A stretch of DNA of 64,000 nt from Geoglobus sp. UBA235 (GTDB lineage Archaea; Halobacteriota; Archaeoglobi; Archaeoglobales; Archaeoglobaceae): the NCBI GenBank assembly GCA_002494725.1, contig DACG01000015.1, forward strand, positions 58,497-122,496, read 5' to 3'. Below, piece by piece: positions 27,612 through 36,547 of the stretch. Below the pieces are notes generated by a model that made no database searches, was not told the origin of the DNA, and worked only from the letters and a program-made list of their open reading frames with translations. Position 1 is the stretch's first letter; each line of letters opens with the position of its first letter. Position numbers and translations under genes: made by a program.

Positions 27612-28226
27612 CTATTTGATCCACACACGCCTTCCCTCATTGATGAAGATTATTCTGGCACCATTTTTGCTGAGAATGTCACCAATTCTTTCAAAATGAA
27701 TTGCTGAAAGCAGTATGCTCAGACTTTCATGTGTGAGTTCTGAACCGAGAAGGTCATCAATCACTTCCTCCTTCAGAGTGTCAAGCCTGTCATCCCTGAA
27801 TATGAGCTCATCTCTCATTCTGCCGGTGTCTCCCTCGAGTGCTTTCTCAACAATGTCAAACATCTCCAGAATTATGATCTGCATCGTTTTGAGCTTTTCA
27901 GCAAAATGTCCTTCAGAGATCCTGAATCTTGCCACCTTCCATGCAAGATCTGTTATTCTTTCGTAATTGCCTGAAAGTCTCATCACTGTACTCAAAAATC
28001 TCAAATCCTTTGCAACAGGCTGAAAGAGAGCCACAGCAGATAAGGAGTCATTTTCTATATCTGTATTCAGTACATCTGCCTGCTTTTCAATCTTTTCAAC
28101 CTCATACCTGCTAACCTCATCTCCGGAGATGGCATTTATCGTGAGCTCAACTGCCCTTTTTGACAGTCTGTGAAGCTCCAAAAGTTCTCCCTTAATCTTT
28201 TCAAGCCTCTCTTCAAGAGCCTTCAT
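27612..28226 (-). CDS. phoU: PhoU-type phosphate signalling protein
   Basis: A 204-residue all-helical PhoU protein with two repeats of the three-helix bundle; the metal-binding E-rich motifs are seen around residues 85-95 (RLSGNYERITDLAWKVA) and 180-190 (IHFERIGDILSKNG). It restrains the PstSCAB transporter when phosphate is plentiful. It is the last gene of the pst operon and overlaps the arsC-like gene by 14 bases. Confidence 0.88.
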   Translation of the reverse strand: MKALEERLEKIKGELLELHRLSKRAVELTINAISGDEVSRYEVEKIEKQADVLNTDIENDSLSAVALFQPVAKDLRFLSTVMRLSGNYERITDLAWKVARFRISEGHFAEKLKTMQIIILEMFDIVEKALEGDTGRMRDELIFRDDRLDTLKEEVIDDLLGSELTHESLSILLSAIHFERIGDILSKNGARIIFINEGRRVWIK

Positions 28227-28611
28227 TCCCGATCCTCCTCAGAAAGTTATCAATTCTGGTTTCAATAATCTCCAGCACCCTGAGATATTCCTCCTCATCC
28301 CCGTTTCTGGGATCTTCAATACTCCATCTCTCAACATTTGGGTGATTGATGAGAATGCACTCACTCTCCCGGCAGACGGCAACAACAACATCAAAATCGT
28401 TAAGGCTGATCTCATCAAGACCTGCAGGCTTTCTTATTTCAGGAGAGTATCCCTTCTTCTGAAGAACCGAGATCGCTTTCTCATCAAATTCTCTGCCAGC
28501 ACACATTCCTGCACTGAATGCCTCATGCCTGCCCATAGCTTTTTTCCTGAACACAGTTTCAGCCATAACACTCCTGCATGTGTTTTCCCTGCAGACAAAC
28601 AGCACCCTCAT
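28213..28611 (-). CDS. Low-molecular-weight phosphatase/arsenate reductase-like protein in the pst operon
   Basis: A 132-residue LMW-PTP-fold protein. The phosphate loop C-x5-R-S is VCRENTCRS with Cys7 and Arg13, and the general acid Asp sits in EDPRNGDEEEY near residue 97. Two further cysteines in the AVCRESEC segment near 80-85 resemble the redox pair of thioredoxin-coupled arsenate reductases, so ArsC is the better call than tyrosine phosphatase. It overlaps pstB by 4 bases and phoU by 14, so it is made together with the phosphate importer, which also admits arsenate. Confidence 0.75.
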   Translation of the reverse strand: MRVLFVCRENTCRSVMAETVFRKKAMGRHEAFSAGMCAGREFDEKAISVLQKKGYSPEIRKPAGLDEISLNDFDVVVAVCRESECILINHPNVERWSIEDPRNGDEEEYLRVLEIIETRIDNFLRRIGNEGS

Positions 28612-29363
28612 CCAACTCTACCCGTTATATACCTTTCCGTAAGCTCATTCTCAGGATACTCAAATATTTTTTCTGTTCTGTCATACTCCACAAGTTCTCC
28701 CATCCAGAAAAATGCCGTGTAATCACTTATCCTTGCTGCCTGCTGAATGTTGTGGGTGACAACAACAACCGTGTACTTCTTCTTCAGCTCGATCATGAGC
28801 TCTTCAATTTTTGCAGAGGCTATTGGGTCAAGAGCTGAGGTTGGCTCATCAAAAAGAATCACCTCGGGATTTGTCGCTATTGCTCTGGCAATGCAGAGCC
28901 TCTGCTGCTGACCACCTGACAACCCCAAAGCTGAATCATTCAGCCTGTCTTTCACCTCATCCCAGAGTGCTGCTCTCTTCAGGCTGTCCTCAACAATCTC
29001 GGCAAGCTTTTCCTTATCCTTTATCCCATGAACCTTTGGTCCGTAGGCTACGTTCTCGAATATACTCTTTGGAAAAGGATTTGGGTGTTGAAAAACCATG
29101 CCTATTCTTCTCCTCAGTTCAACCGGATCCACATCCCTTTCAAAGATGTTCTTTCCGTCAAAAATGACCTGGCCCTGAATCCTGACACCGTCAACCAGCT
29201 CAACAAGCCTGTTGAGTGTTCTGAGAAATGTTGACTTTCCGCATCCACTTGGACCAATTATCGCAGTAACCCTGTTCCTGTAAATCTGAAGGGTGACATC
29301 CTTTATGCCTGTCTTTTCACCATACCATACCGAGAGATTTCTGACATCAAACACCGCTTTCAT
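28608..29363 (-). CDS. pstB: Phosphate ABC transporter ATPase PstB
   Basis: A 251-residue ABC ATPase: Walker A GPSGCGKST near residue 33, the PstB-specific MVFQHPNPFPKSIFENV near 88, signature LSGGQQQRLCIARA near 147 and Walker B VILFDEPTSALDP near 168. Powers phosphate import by PstCA. One base separates it from pstA; its stop overlaps the arsC-like start. Confidence 0.95.
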   Translation of the reverse strand: MKAVFDVRNLSVWYGEKTGIKDVTLQIYRNRVTAIIGPSGCGKSTFLRTLNRLVELVDGVRIQGQVIFDGKNIFERDVDPVELRRRIGMVFQHPNPFPKSIFENVAYGPKVHGIKDKEKLAEIVEDSLKRAALWDEVKDRLNDSALGLSGGQQQRLCIARAIATNPEVILFDEPTSALDPIASAKIEELMIELKKKYTVVVVTHNIQQAARISDYTAFFWMGELVEYDRTEKIFEYPENELTERYITGRVG

Positions 29364-29364
29364 T

Positions 29365-30219
29365 TCACCACCTCAGTTTCCTTCTGTAGTGATTCCTCAG
29401 AACTATCGCAATTGCGTTCATAGACAGCATTATCGCAAGCAGAACGACAATTCCAGCTGGAGCTAAGCCGTGAAGAAACTCCTCCTTTGGCAGATCTGTC
29501 CACATGAATATCTGCATCGGTAAGGCAGAGAATGGACTGAATATATCTTTTGGAGCTGTGAATATTGTTGTCGCAGCACCTACCATTATGAGGGGAGCGG
29601 TCTCACCTATGGCCCTTGAAAGTGCCAAAATAACTCCTGTCAGAATCCCCGGCATTGAAGAGGGCAGAACAACATTCCTGATTGTCTGCCATTTCGTCGC
29701 TCCCAGACCGATCGACGCCTCTCTAAGACTTTTTGGAACAGCCCTTATCGCTTCCTGACTTGCAACAATGACAACAGGCAGAACCAAGAGTGTCAAGGTT
29801 AATGAGCCAACAAGAACCGTTCCTGGCTTTAAGTGCAGTGTTGAGACAAAAAGACCAAGTCCGAGAATTCCATATACTATTGACGGGACTGCAGCGAGAT
29901 TGGAGATGTTTATCTCGATTATCTTGGCTATCCTTCTCTGCCCCGCATATTCCTCAAGAAAGATTGCAGCTCCAACACCTACGGGGACGGTAAAGAGACC
30001 AACAAGGGCAATCATCATGATCGAACCAACCAAGGGAGGATATATGCCCGCTCTTTCAGGAAACCTTGAGGGAGGAGATGTGAGAAACTGAATGTCAAGC
30101 CAGGATGCCGCCTCGTAAAAAGTAAGAACAAGCAACGCTGAAAGCAGAACAATCCCGAAAACCGTAGCTGTGAATGTGAGCACCAAAAAGATCCTGTCTG
30201 AAATACCCTCCACCTTCAC
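29365..30219 (-). CDS. pstA: Phosphate ABC transporter permease PstA
   Basis: A 284-residue permease with six membrane segments; the EAA loop that docks onto PstB is seen as REASIGLGATKWQTIRNVVLPSSMPGILTG near residue 165-195. The family's N-terminal RAGIYPPLVGSIMM stretch is present near 52. Overlaps pstC by 4 bases. Confidence 0.95.
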   Translation of the reverse strand: MKVEGISDRIFLVLTFTATVFGIVLLSALLVLTFYEAASWLDIQFLTSPPSRFPERAGIYPPLVGSIMMIALVGLFTVPVGVGAAIFLEEYAGQRRIAKIIEINISNLAAVPSIVYGILGLGLFVSTLHLKPGTVLVGSLTLTLLVLPVVIVASQEAIRAVPKSLREASIGLGATKWQTIRNVVLPSSMPGILTGVILALSRAIGETAPLIMVGAATTIFTAPKDIFSPFSALPMQIFMWTDLPKEEFLHGLAPAGIVVLLAIMLSMNAIAIVLRNHYRRKLRW

Positions 30220-31118
30220 CTGTACACCTCCCTGTACCTCATTTTCACAAAGTAGCTGACAGTATTCAAAGCGAGAGTCATTGCAAATAGGGTCAGGCCA
30301 ATTGCAAAAAGGCTCTTATAAGCTATGCTCTGACCGCTAACATCACTCATACCGATCTCAACCATCGCAGCGGTCATAGTTTCTATGGACTTCATCCAGT
30401 CAGCAGGATTCAGGATATTTGCAAGTCTTGGGGTTCTTCCAGCAGCAATCGTCACAGCCATCGTCTCTCCTATGGCCCTCGATATACCCAGAATGAAACT
30501 TGCCACAATTCCAGAGAGGGCAGATGGGATCACTATGGACAGTATAACCTTCGGCTTTCTTGCTCCGAGGGCATATCCAGCTTCCCTGAGACTTTTTGGC
30601 ACTCCTCTGATCGCATCCTCGCTTATGCTTGCAACAATCGGGATGATCATAATTCCGACAACAACTGAGGCGCTTACAGCATTGTAGGCCTGAAGATCCG
30701 GGAGAAGTGTTTTCAGATAAGGAGTTATGTATGCGAACGCAAAAAATCCGTAGACAACGGTTGGAATTCCTGCAAGAATCTCAAGCATCGGTTTCAGAAT
30801 GTTTCTCGTTCTCTCACCCGCGTACTCACTTAGATAGATTGCCGAAAGTATGCCTGCGGGAATTGCAATAACCGCCGCCCCTACAGTAACCATAATTGTT
30901 CCCGCAACAAGGGGAAGCACACCGTAGGAGTAGGGCCTGATCGTTGGTGTCCACCTCGTCCCTGTGAAAAACTCGACTAAAGACACATGTGAAAAAAATG
31001 TGATGCTTTCAGCAAAAAGAACTATCACAATCCCGAATGTCACGAAAAGAGTCAGAAGAGCACATAGTGCCAGGAACGTGACAGCTATTCTCTCTTTGAC
31101 TCTCAAAGCTGTTTTCAC
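30216..31118 (-). CDS. pstC: Phosphate ABC transporter permease PstC
   Basis: A 300-residue six-segment permease. EAA loop: REAGYALGARKPKVILSIVIPSALSG near residue 180-205, and the PstC hallmark GVLPLVAGTIMVT near 68. It forms the membrane pore with PstA. It lies 21 bases after pstS and overlaps pstA by 4 bases. Confidence 0.95.
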   Translation of the reverse strand: MKTALRVKERIAVTFLALCALLTLFVTFGIVIVLFAESITFFSHVSLVEFFTGTRWTPTIRPYSYGVLPLVAGTIMVTVGAAVIAIPAGILSAIYLSEYAGERTRNILKPMLEILAGIPTVVYGFFAFAYITPYLKTLLPDLQAYNAVSASVVVGIMIIPIVASISEDAIRGVPKSLREAGYALGARKPKVILSIVIPSALSGIVASFILGISRAIGETMAVTIAAGRTPRLANILNPADWMKSIETMTAAMVEIGMSDVSGQSIAYKSLFAIGLTLFAMTLALNTVSYFVKMRYREVYR

Positions 31119-31139
31119 AGCGATACCTCCAGAAGATTT

Positions 31140-32111
31140 CTACTCTTCCAGTCCAAGCTCCTTCAGAATCCTATAGAATTTCTGAAGATTCTGTTCCCTG
31201 ATATCGCTGCTAACTGGCACATAGCCGATTTCTTCCACAATCCCGCTGTCAAGATTTTCAAGATAGAATCTTACAAACTCTCTAACTGCAGGTTTTTTAA
31301 GTGATTCCTTGCTCACATAGACGTAAAGGGGTCTTGACAGCGGATATTCTCCACTCTGTCCAGTTTCAATCGATGGCTCAACACACATCCCGGTTTCCGG
31401 ATTTCTGATCTCCAGAGCTTTCACTTTATCTCTGTTTTCAAGATAGTACGCAAGTCCAAGATACCCCATCGCATACCTGTCTCTCGCCACAGCCGCGATT
31501 ATTGTGTTGTCCTCCTCGGTTCCATGATAATCCTGCCTGTGAGCTCCGGACTCTCCAATAACGTGCTCTGTGAAGAAATCAAATGTTCCGGACGATGATG
31601 TTGGCCCATAAAGTCTCATCTCCTCGTCTGGCCAGTCAGGATTTACATCGTTCCATTTTGTGACCTTTTCTGTTGCCTCAGGACCCCATATCCTCTCGAG
31701 CTCCTCAAAGCTCAGGCAGTCAACCCAGCTGTTGTCAGGGTTGACTATGACTGTGAGAGCATCATATCCAACAATAAACTCCACAGGCTCAATACCGTTT
31801 TCTCTGGCTGAGTTCAGCTCTTCTTCTTTTATCTGCCTGCTTGCGTCGTTTATATCAGCATGTCCCGGAATGAAGAAGTTTCTGAATCCACCTCCAGTTC
31901 CCGTTGACTGAACAGAGACAACAACATCTGGATGCAATCTGTTGAATTCCTCACCCATCGCTGAAGTTATGGGATACACTGTAGAGCTTCCGGCAATCTT
32001 TACCTCTCCAGACAGCTTTTTTTCAGGAACATTCTCTCCCTGCTGAGTGCATCCTGCAACTGCAAAAACTATGAACAGTAGAAAGAGCATACGCAGCTTT
32101 TTCAGTCCCAT
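31140..32111 (-). CDS. pstS: Phosphate-binding lipoprotein PstS
   Basis: A 323-residue phosphate-binding protein. ATG 32111 is chosen because it begins the signal peptide (MGLKKLRMLFLLFIVFAVAGC) with lipobox VAGC; an in-frame ATG at 32150 would put thirteen charged residues in front. The phosphate-ligating loops are recognisable: GSSTVYPITSAMG near residue 40, TGTGGGFRNF near 70, DINDASRQIK and TSSSGTFDFFTEHV near 170. First gene of pstSCAB-arsC-phoU and divergent from an AbrB-PhoU regulator. Confidence 0.93.
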   Translation of the reverse strand: MGLKKLRMLFLLFIVFAVAGCTQQGENVPEKKLSGEVKIAGSSTVYPITSAMGEEFNRLHPDVVVSVQSTGTGGGFRNFFIPGHADINDASRQIKEEELNSARENGIEPVEFIVGYDALTVIVNPDNSWVDCLSFEELERIWGPEATEKVTKWNDVNPDWPDEEMRLYGPTSSSGTFDFFTEHVIGESGAHRQDYHGTEEDNTIIAAVARDRYAMGYLGLAYYLENRDKVKALEIRNPETGMCVEPSIETGQSGEYPLSRPLYVYVSKESLKKPAVREFVRFYLENLDSGIVEEIGYVPVSSDIREQNLQKFYRILKELGLEE

Positions 32112-32164
32112 AGCCTCACATCTGATCATCGGTATATATCTGTTCTCCATTTATTCTAAATTTG

Positions 32165-32230
32165 ATACTGATCAGTATATATTATACTGACAGAAAATAG
32201 ATGGAAAGTTAAATTTATCTACAGATACTG
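32165..32230. promoter_or_regulatory. Candidate phosphate operator in the divergent pst region
   Basis: A perfect 14-base palindrome ATACTGATCAGTAT lies at 32165-32178, and the half-site ATACTG recurs at 32184-32189 and 32225-32230, making four copies in 66 bases. They fill the region between pstS (minus) and the AbrB-PhoU regulator (plus, GTG 32245), together with AT-rich TATA candidates (TATATATTATA). The divergent regulator is the natural candidate to bind them. No experiment is known to me. Confidence 0.55.
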
Positions 32231-32244
32231 CAAAATACGTACCC

Positions 32245-33186
32245 GTGAAGAGGGTTGCCAGAAAAGTATTTGTGAGCGGATCAAGCTACATAATCTCCCT
32301 TCCAAAAGAGTGGGTCATCGAAAATTCAATTGAACCCGGAGATACCGTTTTTGTCAATATTGGCAAGAGAGTTCTGATAGTATCTCCCGAAACAGAGATT
32401 TCTGAAAGAAAAGAGGCCTTGATAGAGGGGGAGAGAAACCCATCAATGCTTTCGAGAAAAATAATATCATACTATCTTGCCGGATACACGAGAATAATGG
32501 TGAAAACAGAAGGACAGGGGAGAAGCGGGATAGTATCGGCACTGAAGTCCCTCATCGGAGCAGAAATCCTCGAGGATTCCGGAGAGAGCGTCTGGATCGA
32601 AATTTTTGTGGATGAGAAGCGATTTAAAATTTCTGAATTACTGGAAAAGATGGCAAACACCGTATATTCAATGATGGATGACTTTCAGAGGTGCATTACA
32701 GAATTTGATCGGGAAAGGCTTGAGATACTTATTCAGAGAGAGCAGGAAGTTGACAGGCTCTACTTTCTGATCCTGAGATTGCTGAAATCGGCGATAAGAT
32801 TCTCGGATATTGCAGACTCCATGGGAACATACCCAAAAGAGATCTTAGGAATGAGAATTGTTCTTAAAAATGTTGAGAGAGTTGCAGACCACCTCTACGT
32901 GATGGCAGATAACCTGAATGAGTATGGTAGAGAGATACCTGAACTTTCTGGGTTTTCAGAAAAGTCATTTAGGGCTTTCAGAGTCGCCATGAACTCGTTT
33001 TTCAAAATAGATCAGGATCTATCGAGAGAGGTTTTCGAAATGATAGAGTCCCTTGAACTACCAGGAATGGTGGATGTTAAAGACACGGAGGACATGCTGA
33101 GGATAAGAAGAATAGAGGATGGGCTTGAGAGGATACTGGGGTACAGCGAGGATATTGCCGAAATAACCATGAACCTCTCGGTTTAA
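32245..33186 (+). CDS. AbrB-PhoU fusion, phosphate uptake regulator
   Basis: A 313-residue archaeal regulator with an N-terminal SpoVT/AbrB DNA-binding swapped-hairpin (residues 1-48: RKVFVSGSSYIISLPKEWVIE ... GDTVFVNIG) and two PhoU helical repeats in the C-terminal half (residues about 130-313, with VLKNVERVADHLYVMADNL as the metal-binding helix). It probably senses phosphate status and binds the ATACTG sites between itself and pstS. Start is GTG 32245; no ATG is available upstream in frame. Confidence 0.8.
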   Translation: MKRVARKVFVSGSSYIISLPKEWVIENSIEPGDTVFVNIGKRVLIVSPETEISERKEALIEGERNPSMLSRKIISYYLAGYTRIMVKTEGQGRSGIVSALKSLIGAEILEDSGESVWIEIFVDEKRFKISELLEKMANTVYSMMDDFQRCITEFDRERLEILIQREQEVDRLYFLILRLLKSAIRFSDIADSMGTYPKEILGMRIVLKNVERVADHLYVMADNLNEYGREIPELSGFSEKSFRAFRVAMNSFFKIDQDLSREVFEMIESLELPGMVDVKDTEDMLRIRRIEDGLERILGYSEDIAEITMNLSV

Positions 33187-33214
33187 CTCATATTATAATC
33201 TGTAATTGACAGCA

Positions 33215-33230
33215 ACCCTTATATTACCAT
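33215..33230 (+). promoter_or_regulatory. TATA box of SAM synthetase gene, leaderless start
   Basis: CCTTATATTACC lies with its centre about 26 bases before ATG 33247, the spacing from TATA to transcription start in archaea. This supports the ATG rather than the TTG at 33235 as the start and suggests a leaderless mRNA. Confidence 0.45.
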
Positions 33231-33246
33231 TTATTTGCCTGAGCTC

Positions 33247-34446
33247 ATGAGAAACATCATCGTTGAAAGGCTGATTCACACTCCTGTTGAAGAGCAGAAA
33301 GTTGAAATTGTTGAAAGAAAGGGTATAGGTCATCCTGACTCAATTGCCGATGGTATAGCTGAGGCGATGAGCAGAGCTCTTAGCAGAGAATACATTAAAA
33401 GATGCGGAGCAGTACTTCACCATAACACAGATGAGACCCAGATTGTGGCCGGAAGAGCAAAGACTGCTTTTGGTGGAGGAGAGGTGATCCAGCCTGTATA
33501 CATCCTTCTCGTTGGCAGAGCAACAAAGCACTTTGATGAAATTGATATTCCAGCTGACAGAATTGCACTCAGGGCAGCAAAAAACTATGTAAGAGATGCG
33601 ATGAGATACCTTGATCCCGAAGCCGATATTGTTTTTGACGTGAAGCTCGGAGAAGGATCAACAGATCTCAAGGATGTTTTTCAGAGGAGGCAGGGGAAAG
33701 CTCCACTGGCAAATGACACGAGCTTCGGGATAGGATTTGCACCACTGAGTGAAACGGAGAATCTCGTGCTTAACATAGAGAAGAGAATCTACAGAGAGTT
33801 CAGAAAAAAGGAAAAGGCAATAGGAGAGGATGTAAAGGTCATGGGATTGAGGGAAAAGGATAGGATAAGAATAACGGTTGCATGTGCGTTTGTTGACAGG
33901 TATGTTGCAAACGTGAAAGAATATCAGACAATCAAGGAAGACCTGAACTCCTTCATAAGGGAAATAGCCGGTGATTATACTGAAAGGGAACTCATCATTT
34001 CAGTAAACACCGCAGACAACATTGAAAACGAGGTTGTGTATCTAACAGTAACGGGTACATCTGCGGAGAATGGCGATGACGGGAGTGTTGGGAGAGGTAA
34101 CAGGTGCAATGGTCTCATCACTCCCGGAAGACCCATGTCAATGGAGGCCACAAGCGGTAAAAATCCCATAAACCATGTTGGGAAAATCTACAACCTTCTT
34201 GCAAATCAGATTGCCCACGACTGCCACTCTGCAATTGAGGGCATAAAGGAGGTTTATGTGAGAATCCTCTCTCAGATTGGAAAACCCATTGACGAGCCCA
34301 AGGCCCTGAGCATTCAGATAGTGCCTGAAAGGGGATTTGAAGTTGAAAAAATGGAACTGAAAGCAAAAACAATAGCAGAGGAGTGGCTGAACGACATAAC
34401 AAAAATAACAGACATGGTGATAAATGGTGAGATCACAACTTTCTGA
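33247..34446 (+). CDS. mat: Archaeal S-adenosylmethionine synthetase
   Basis: A 399-residue archaeal-type methionine adenosyltransferase (not homologous in length or motifs to bacterial MetK). Signature stretches: VEIVERKGIGHPDSIADGIAEAMSRAL near residue 18, HHNTDETQIVAGRA near 58, and GDDGSVGRGNRCNGLITPGRPMSMEA near 278. Makes SAM from methionine and ATP. ATG 33247 begins the family's usual RNIIVERL N-terminus; TTG 33235 would add four residues and is close to the expected transcription start. Confidence 0.93.
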   Translation: MRNIIVERLIHTPVEEQKVEIVERKGIGHPDSIADGIAEAMSRALSREYIKRCGAVLHHNTDETQIVAGRAKTAFGGGEVIQPVYILLVGRATKHFDEIDIPADRIALRAAKNYVRDAMRYLDPEADIVFDVKLGEGSTDLKDVFQRRQGKAPLANDTSFGIGFAPLSETENLVLNIEKRIYREFRKKEKAIGEDVKVMGLREKDRIRITVACAFVDRYVANVKEYQTIKEDLNSFIREIAGDYTERELIISVNTADNIENEVVYLTVTGTSAENGDDGSVGRGNRCNGLITPGRPMSMEATSGKNPINHVGKIYNLLANQIAHDCHSAIEGIKEVYVRILSQIGKPIDEPKALSIQIVPERGFEVEKMELKAKTIAEEWLNDITKITDMVINGEITTF

Positions 34447-34486
34447 GTGCTGGAAGACTTTTTAAAATTCTGACCCAATTTTTTCT

Positions 34487-35656
34487 GTGCTCTGTGTGAA
34501 GTGCAAGGGAAGGCTCTACTGCGGAAAGAGCTCATGCCCCATCCTTGACTCGTTCTACTCCAGAAGCTACCAGATAAGGGAGATGGACGAAAGGCCAACC
34601 CCTCCGTCGGTTTTTGTTGGAAGAACGGGCTACCCAAAAATATATGCGGGACCGATGCTTGTGCTTGGAGATCAGAATCCGGAGATTTATGAGAATCCGT
34701 CTGCATTTTCCAGCAGTGTTGAAGAGGTTCTTTCCCTCAGAATGGGTCTGGCAAGAACCTACAGGATCTTCACGGTTGAGTCTGCCAAAAATCCTGATAG
34801 AAATCTTTCAGCACTTCAGGAAATTGCATCAAGCATAAGATTTGTTGATGTTGAGGGAGAATATGACAGAATAATTCGAAAGCCATCCTTGGATGACATA
34901 ACTATGCCCTCGGGGATTTCGGCCGTCTTCAGAAAGGTAAGGATTGTTTCGAACCCGAAAATCCCCCAGAAGGTTGAGAAGGTGAGTGAAGATGAAATCA
35001 GGGCAGTTGACGGAGTTATGAATCTCTACATCTCAGGTTTCTCCACCTCTTACATTCAGAGGGTTTTTTCGGTTGGCATGCTTGGAATGGAGCGAAAACT
35101 GGTTCCAACGAGATGGAGCATAACGGCAGTGCACGACATTATAGCCGAAACTCTCAAGAAGGAAATCGTTAATTTTGATTCCATTAATGAGGTTCTTCTT
35201 TTCAGCTACCAGCACTACGGAAACCACTTTGAGGTGATACTCTATCCATCCTCGTACTCATTTCAGCTTGTGGAGATATGGATTGAGAAGAGCCTGTGGA
35301 GCCCTGAAAGGACATGGATCGGGAGCGATAGAGAAACTGCAGGTAGGAAGAAGGAGTATTCAGATCTTTCCGGAGGGTATTATGCTGCAAGGCTGCCAGT
35401 TGTGGAGCATCTGCACAGAATGAGGAGACAGGCTGGAGTGATAGTTCTGAGAGAGATCCTTCCGGAATACACCGCCCCACTTGGAGTCTGGGTTGTTGAG
35501 GAGGGTGTGAGAAAAGCCATGAACTCAAAACCGGAGAGATTTCATAGCCTTGATGATGCCCTTAACACTGCAGAAAGGAGAATAAAAACGAGAAGGGACA
35601 GATGGGAGAAACACATCCAACTCTACCAGCAGATGAGTCTCAAACAGTTTTTATAG
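34487..35656 (+). CDS. nreA: DNA repair protein NreA with PCNA-binding tail
   Basis: A 389-residue archaea-specific Nre protein. The N-terminus has the zinc-finger pattern CVKCKGRLYCGKSSCP (residues 3-18), followed by the family's GRTGYPKIYAGPM near 44. The extreme C-terminus QMSLKQFL is a PIP box, the motif by which NreA binds the sliding clamp PCNA. Known work in Haloferax links Nre to repair of DNA damage by mitomycin C. GTG start. Its last 6 bases overlap the convergent PfkB kinase gene. Confidence 0.9.
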   Translation: MLCVKCKGRLYCGKSSCPILDSFYSRSYQIREMDERPTPPSVFVGRTGYPKIYAGPMLVLGDQNPEIYENPSAFSSSVEEVLSLRMGLARTYRIFTVESAKNPDRNLSALQEIASSIRFVDVEGEYDRIIRKPSLDDITMPSGISAVFRKVRIVSNPKIPQKVEKVSEDEIRAVDGVMNLYISGFSTSYIQRVFSVGMLGMERKLVPTRWSITAVHDIIAETLKKEIVNFDSINEVLLFSYQHYGNHFEVILYPSSYSFQLVEIWIEKSLWSPERTWIGSDRETAGRKKEYSDLSGGYYAARLPVVEHLHRMRRQAGVIVLREILPEYTAPLGVWVVEEGVRKAMNSKPERFHSLDDALNTAERRIKTRRDRWEKHIQLYQQMSLKQFL

Positions 35657-36547
35657 TTGAGGAATATTTTCAGGATCTATTCCGTCATAGCTCCTTGCTC
35701 CCACCCTTTCTATCAGCTTTCCAGCCACAAAGTTTCCTGTTCTGGCACAATCCACAATCTCCTTTTTTTTCTGCCAGGCGTAAAGGAATCCTGCATTAAA
35801 TGCATCTCCCGCGCCTGTTGTATCAACCGGACTTGCTGAAAATGCCTTTACATGGTGTTCATTTTTTCCATCAGTCACATAGCACCCTTCTTTTCCCAGC
35901 TTCACTGCCACAATCTCAACTCCCATGTTTATGGCTTCGATGCAGGCTTCTCTGTAATCCATTCCAAAGAGAAGCTCCAGCTCTCTCCTGTTTGGCAAAA
36001 GCAGAGTTGTGTTCTTCAAGATTGGCTTGAGTTCTTCAAGTCCTCTCTCAACATAGGGCAGTCCGGGATCAAAACTAACACCACTGGCAATTCTCGACAC
36101 CTCAATCTGGGATCTGAAGGAGTCGAGCCCGTTCTTGCATATGAATGATGTCATGTGAACGATTTCCGCCCTCTCAACCACATCCTTGCTGACCTCGTCA
36201 AAAGAGATTGTATCATTGACTCCGGGATCAACAAGTATTGCCCTGTTACCCTCCCCATCAACAAAAATCATTGCAACACCACTTCTCCCTTCAGCTGAAA
36301 CTATTCCCGAGGTATCAACCCTTCTTCTCAGAAAATCCTTCAGAAGGAGCTTTCCCTCCTCATCACTCCCGATTTTACCTATGAAGGACGTTTCCACTCC
36401 AAAATCTGCAAGTCCTGCAATTGTATTTGCTGCACTCCCTCCAGGGTGGAGTTCGAGATCGATCACATATCCCTCTTCATCCTTTCCCGGAATTTTGTCA
36501 ACGATGTATATCTTGTCAAGATTCAGAGCTCCAAAACCGGCAATCAT
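35651..36547 (-). CDS. PfkB-family carbohydrate/nucleoside kinase
   Basis: A 298-residue ribokinase-fold kinase. Family signature 1 is GGSAANTIAGLADFGVETSFIGKIGSDEEG near residue 35 and signature 2 is DTTGAGDAFNAGFLYAW near 243 with the catalytic Asp. Which sugar or nucleoside is used cannot be read. Its start overlaps the HAD gene by 4 bases, suggesting the kinase and the putative phosphatase act in one pathway. Confidence 0.82.
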   Translation of the reverse strand: MIAGFGALNLDKIYIVDKIPGKDEEGYVIDLELHPGGSAANTIAGLADFGVETSFIGKIGSDEEGKLLLKDFLRRRVDTSGIVSAEGRSGVAMIFVDGEGNRAILVDPGVNDTISFDEVSKDVVERAEIVHMTSFICKNGLDSFRSQIEVSRIASGVSFDPGLPYVERGLEELKPILKNTTLLLPNRRELELLFGMDYREACIEAINMGVEIVAVKLGKEGCYVTDGKNEHHVKAFSASPVDTTGAGDAFNAGFLYAWQKKKEIVDCARTGNFVAGKLIERVGARSYDGIDPENIPQL

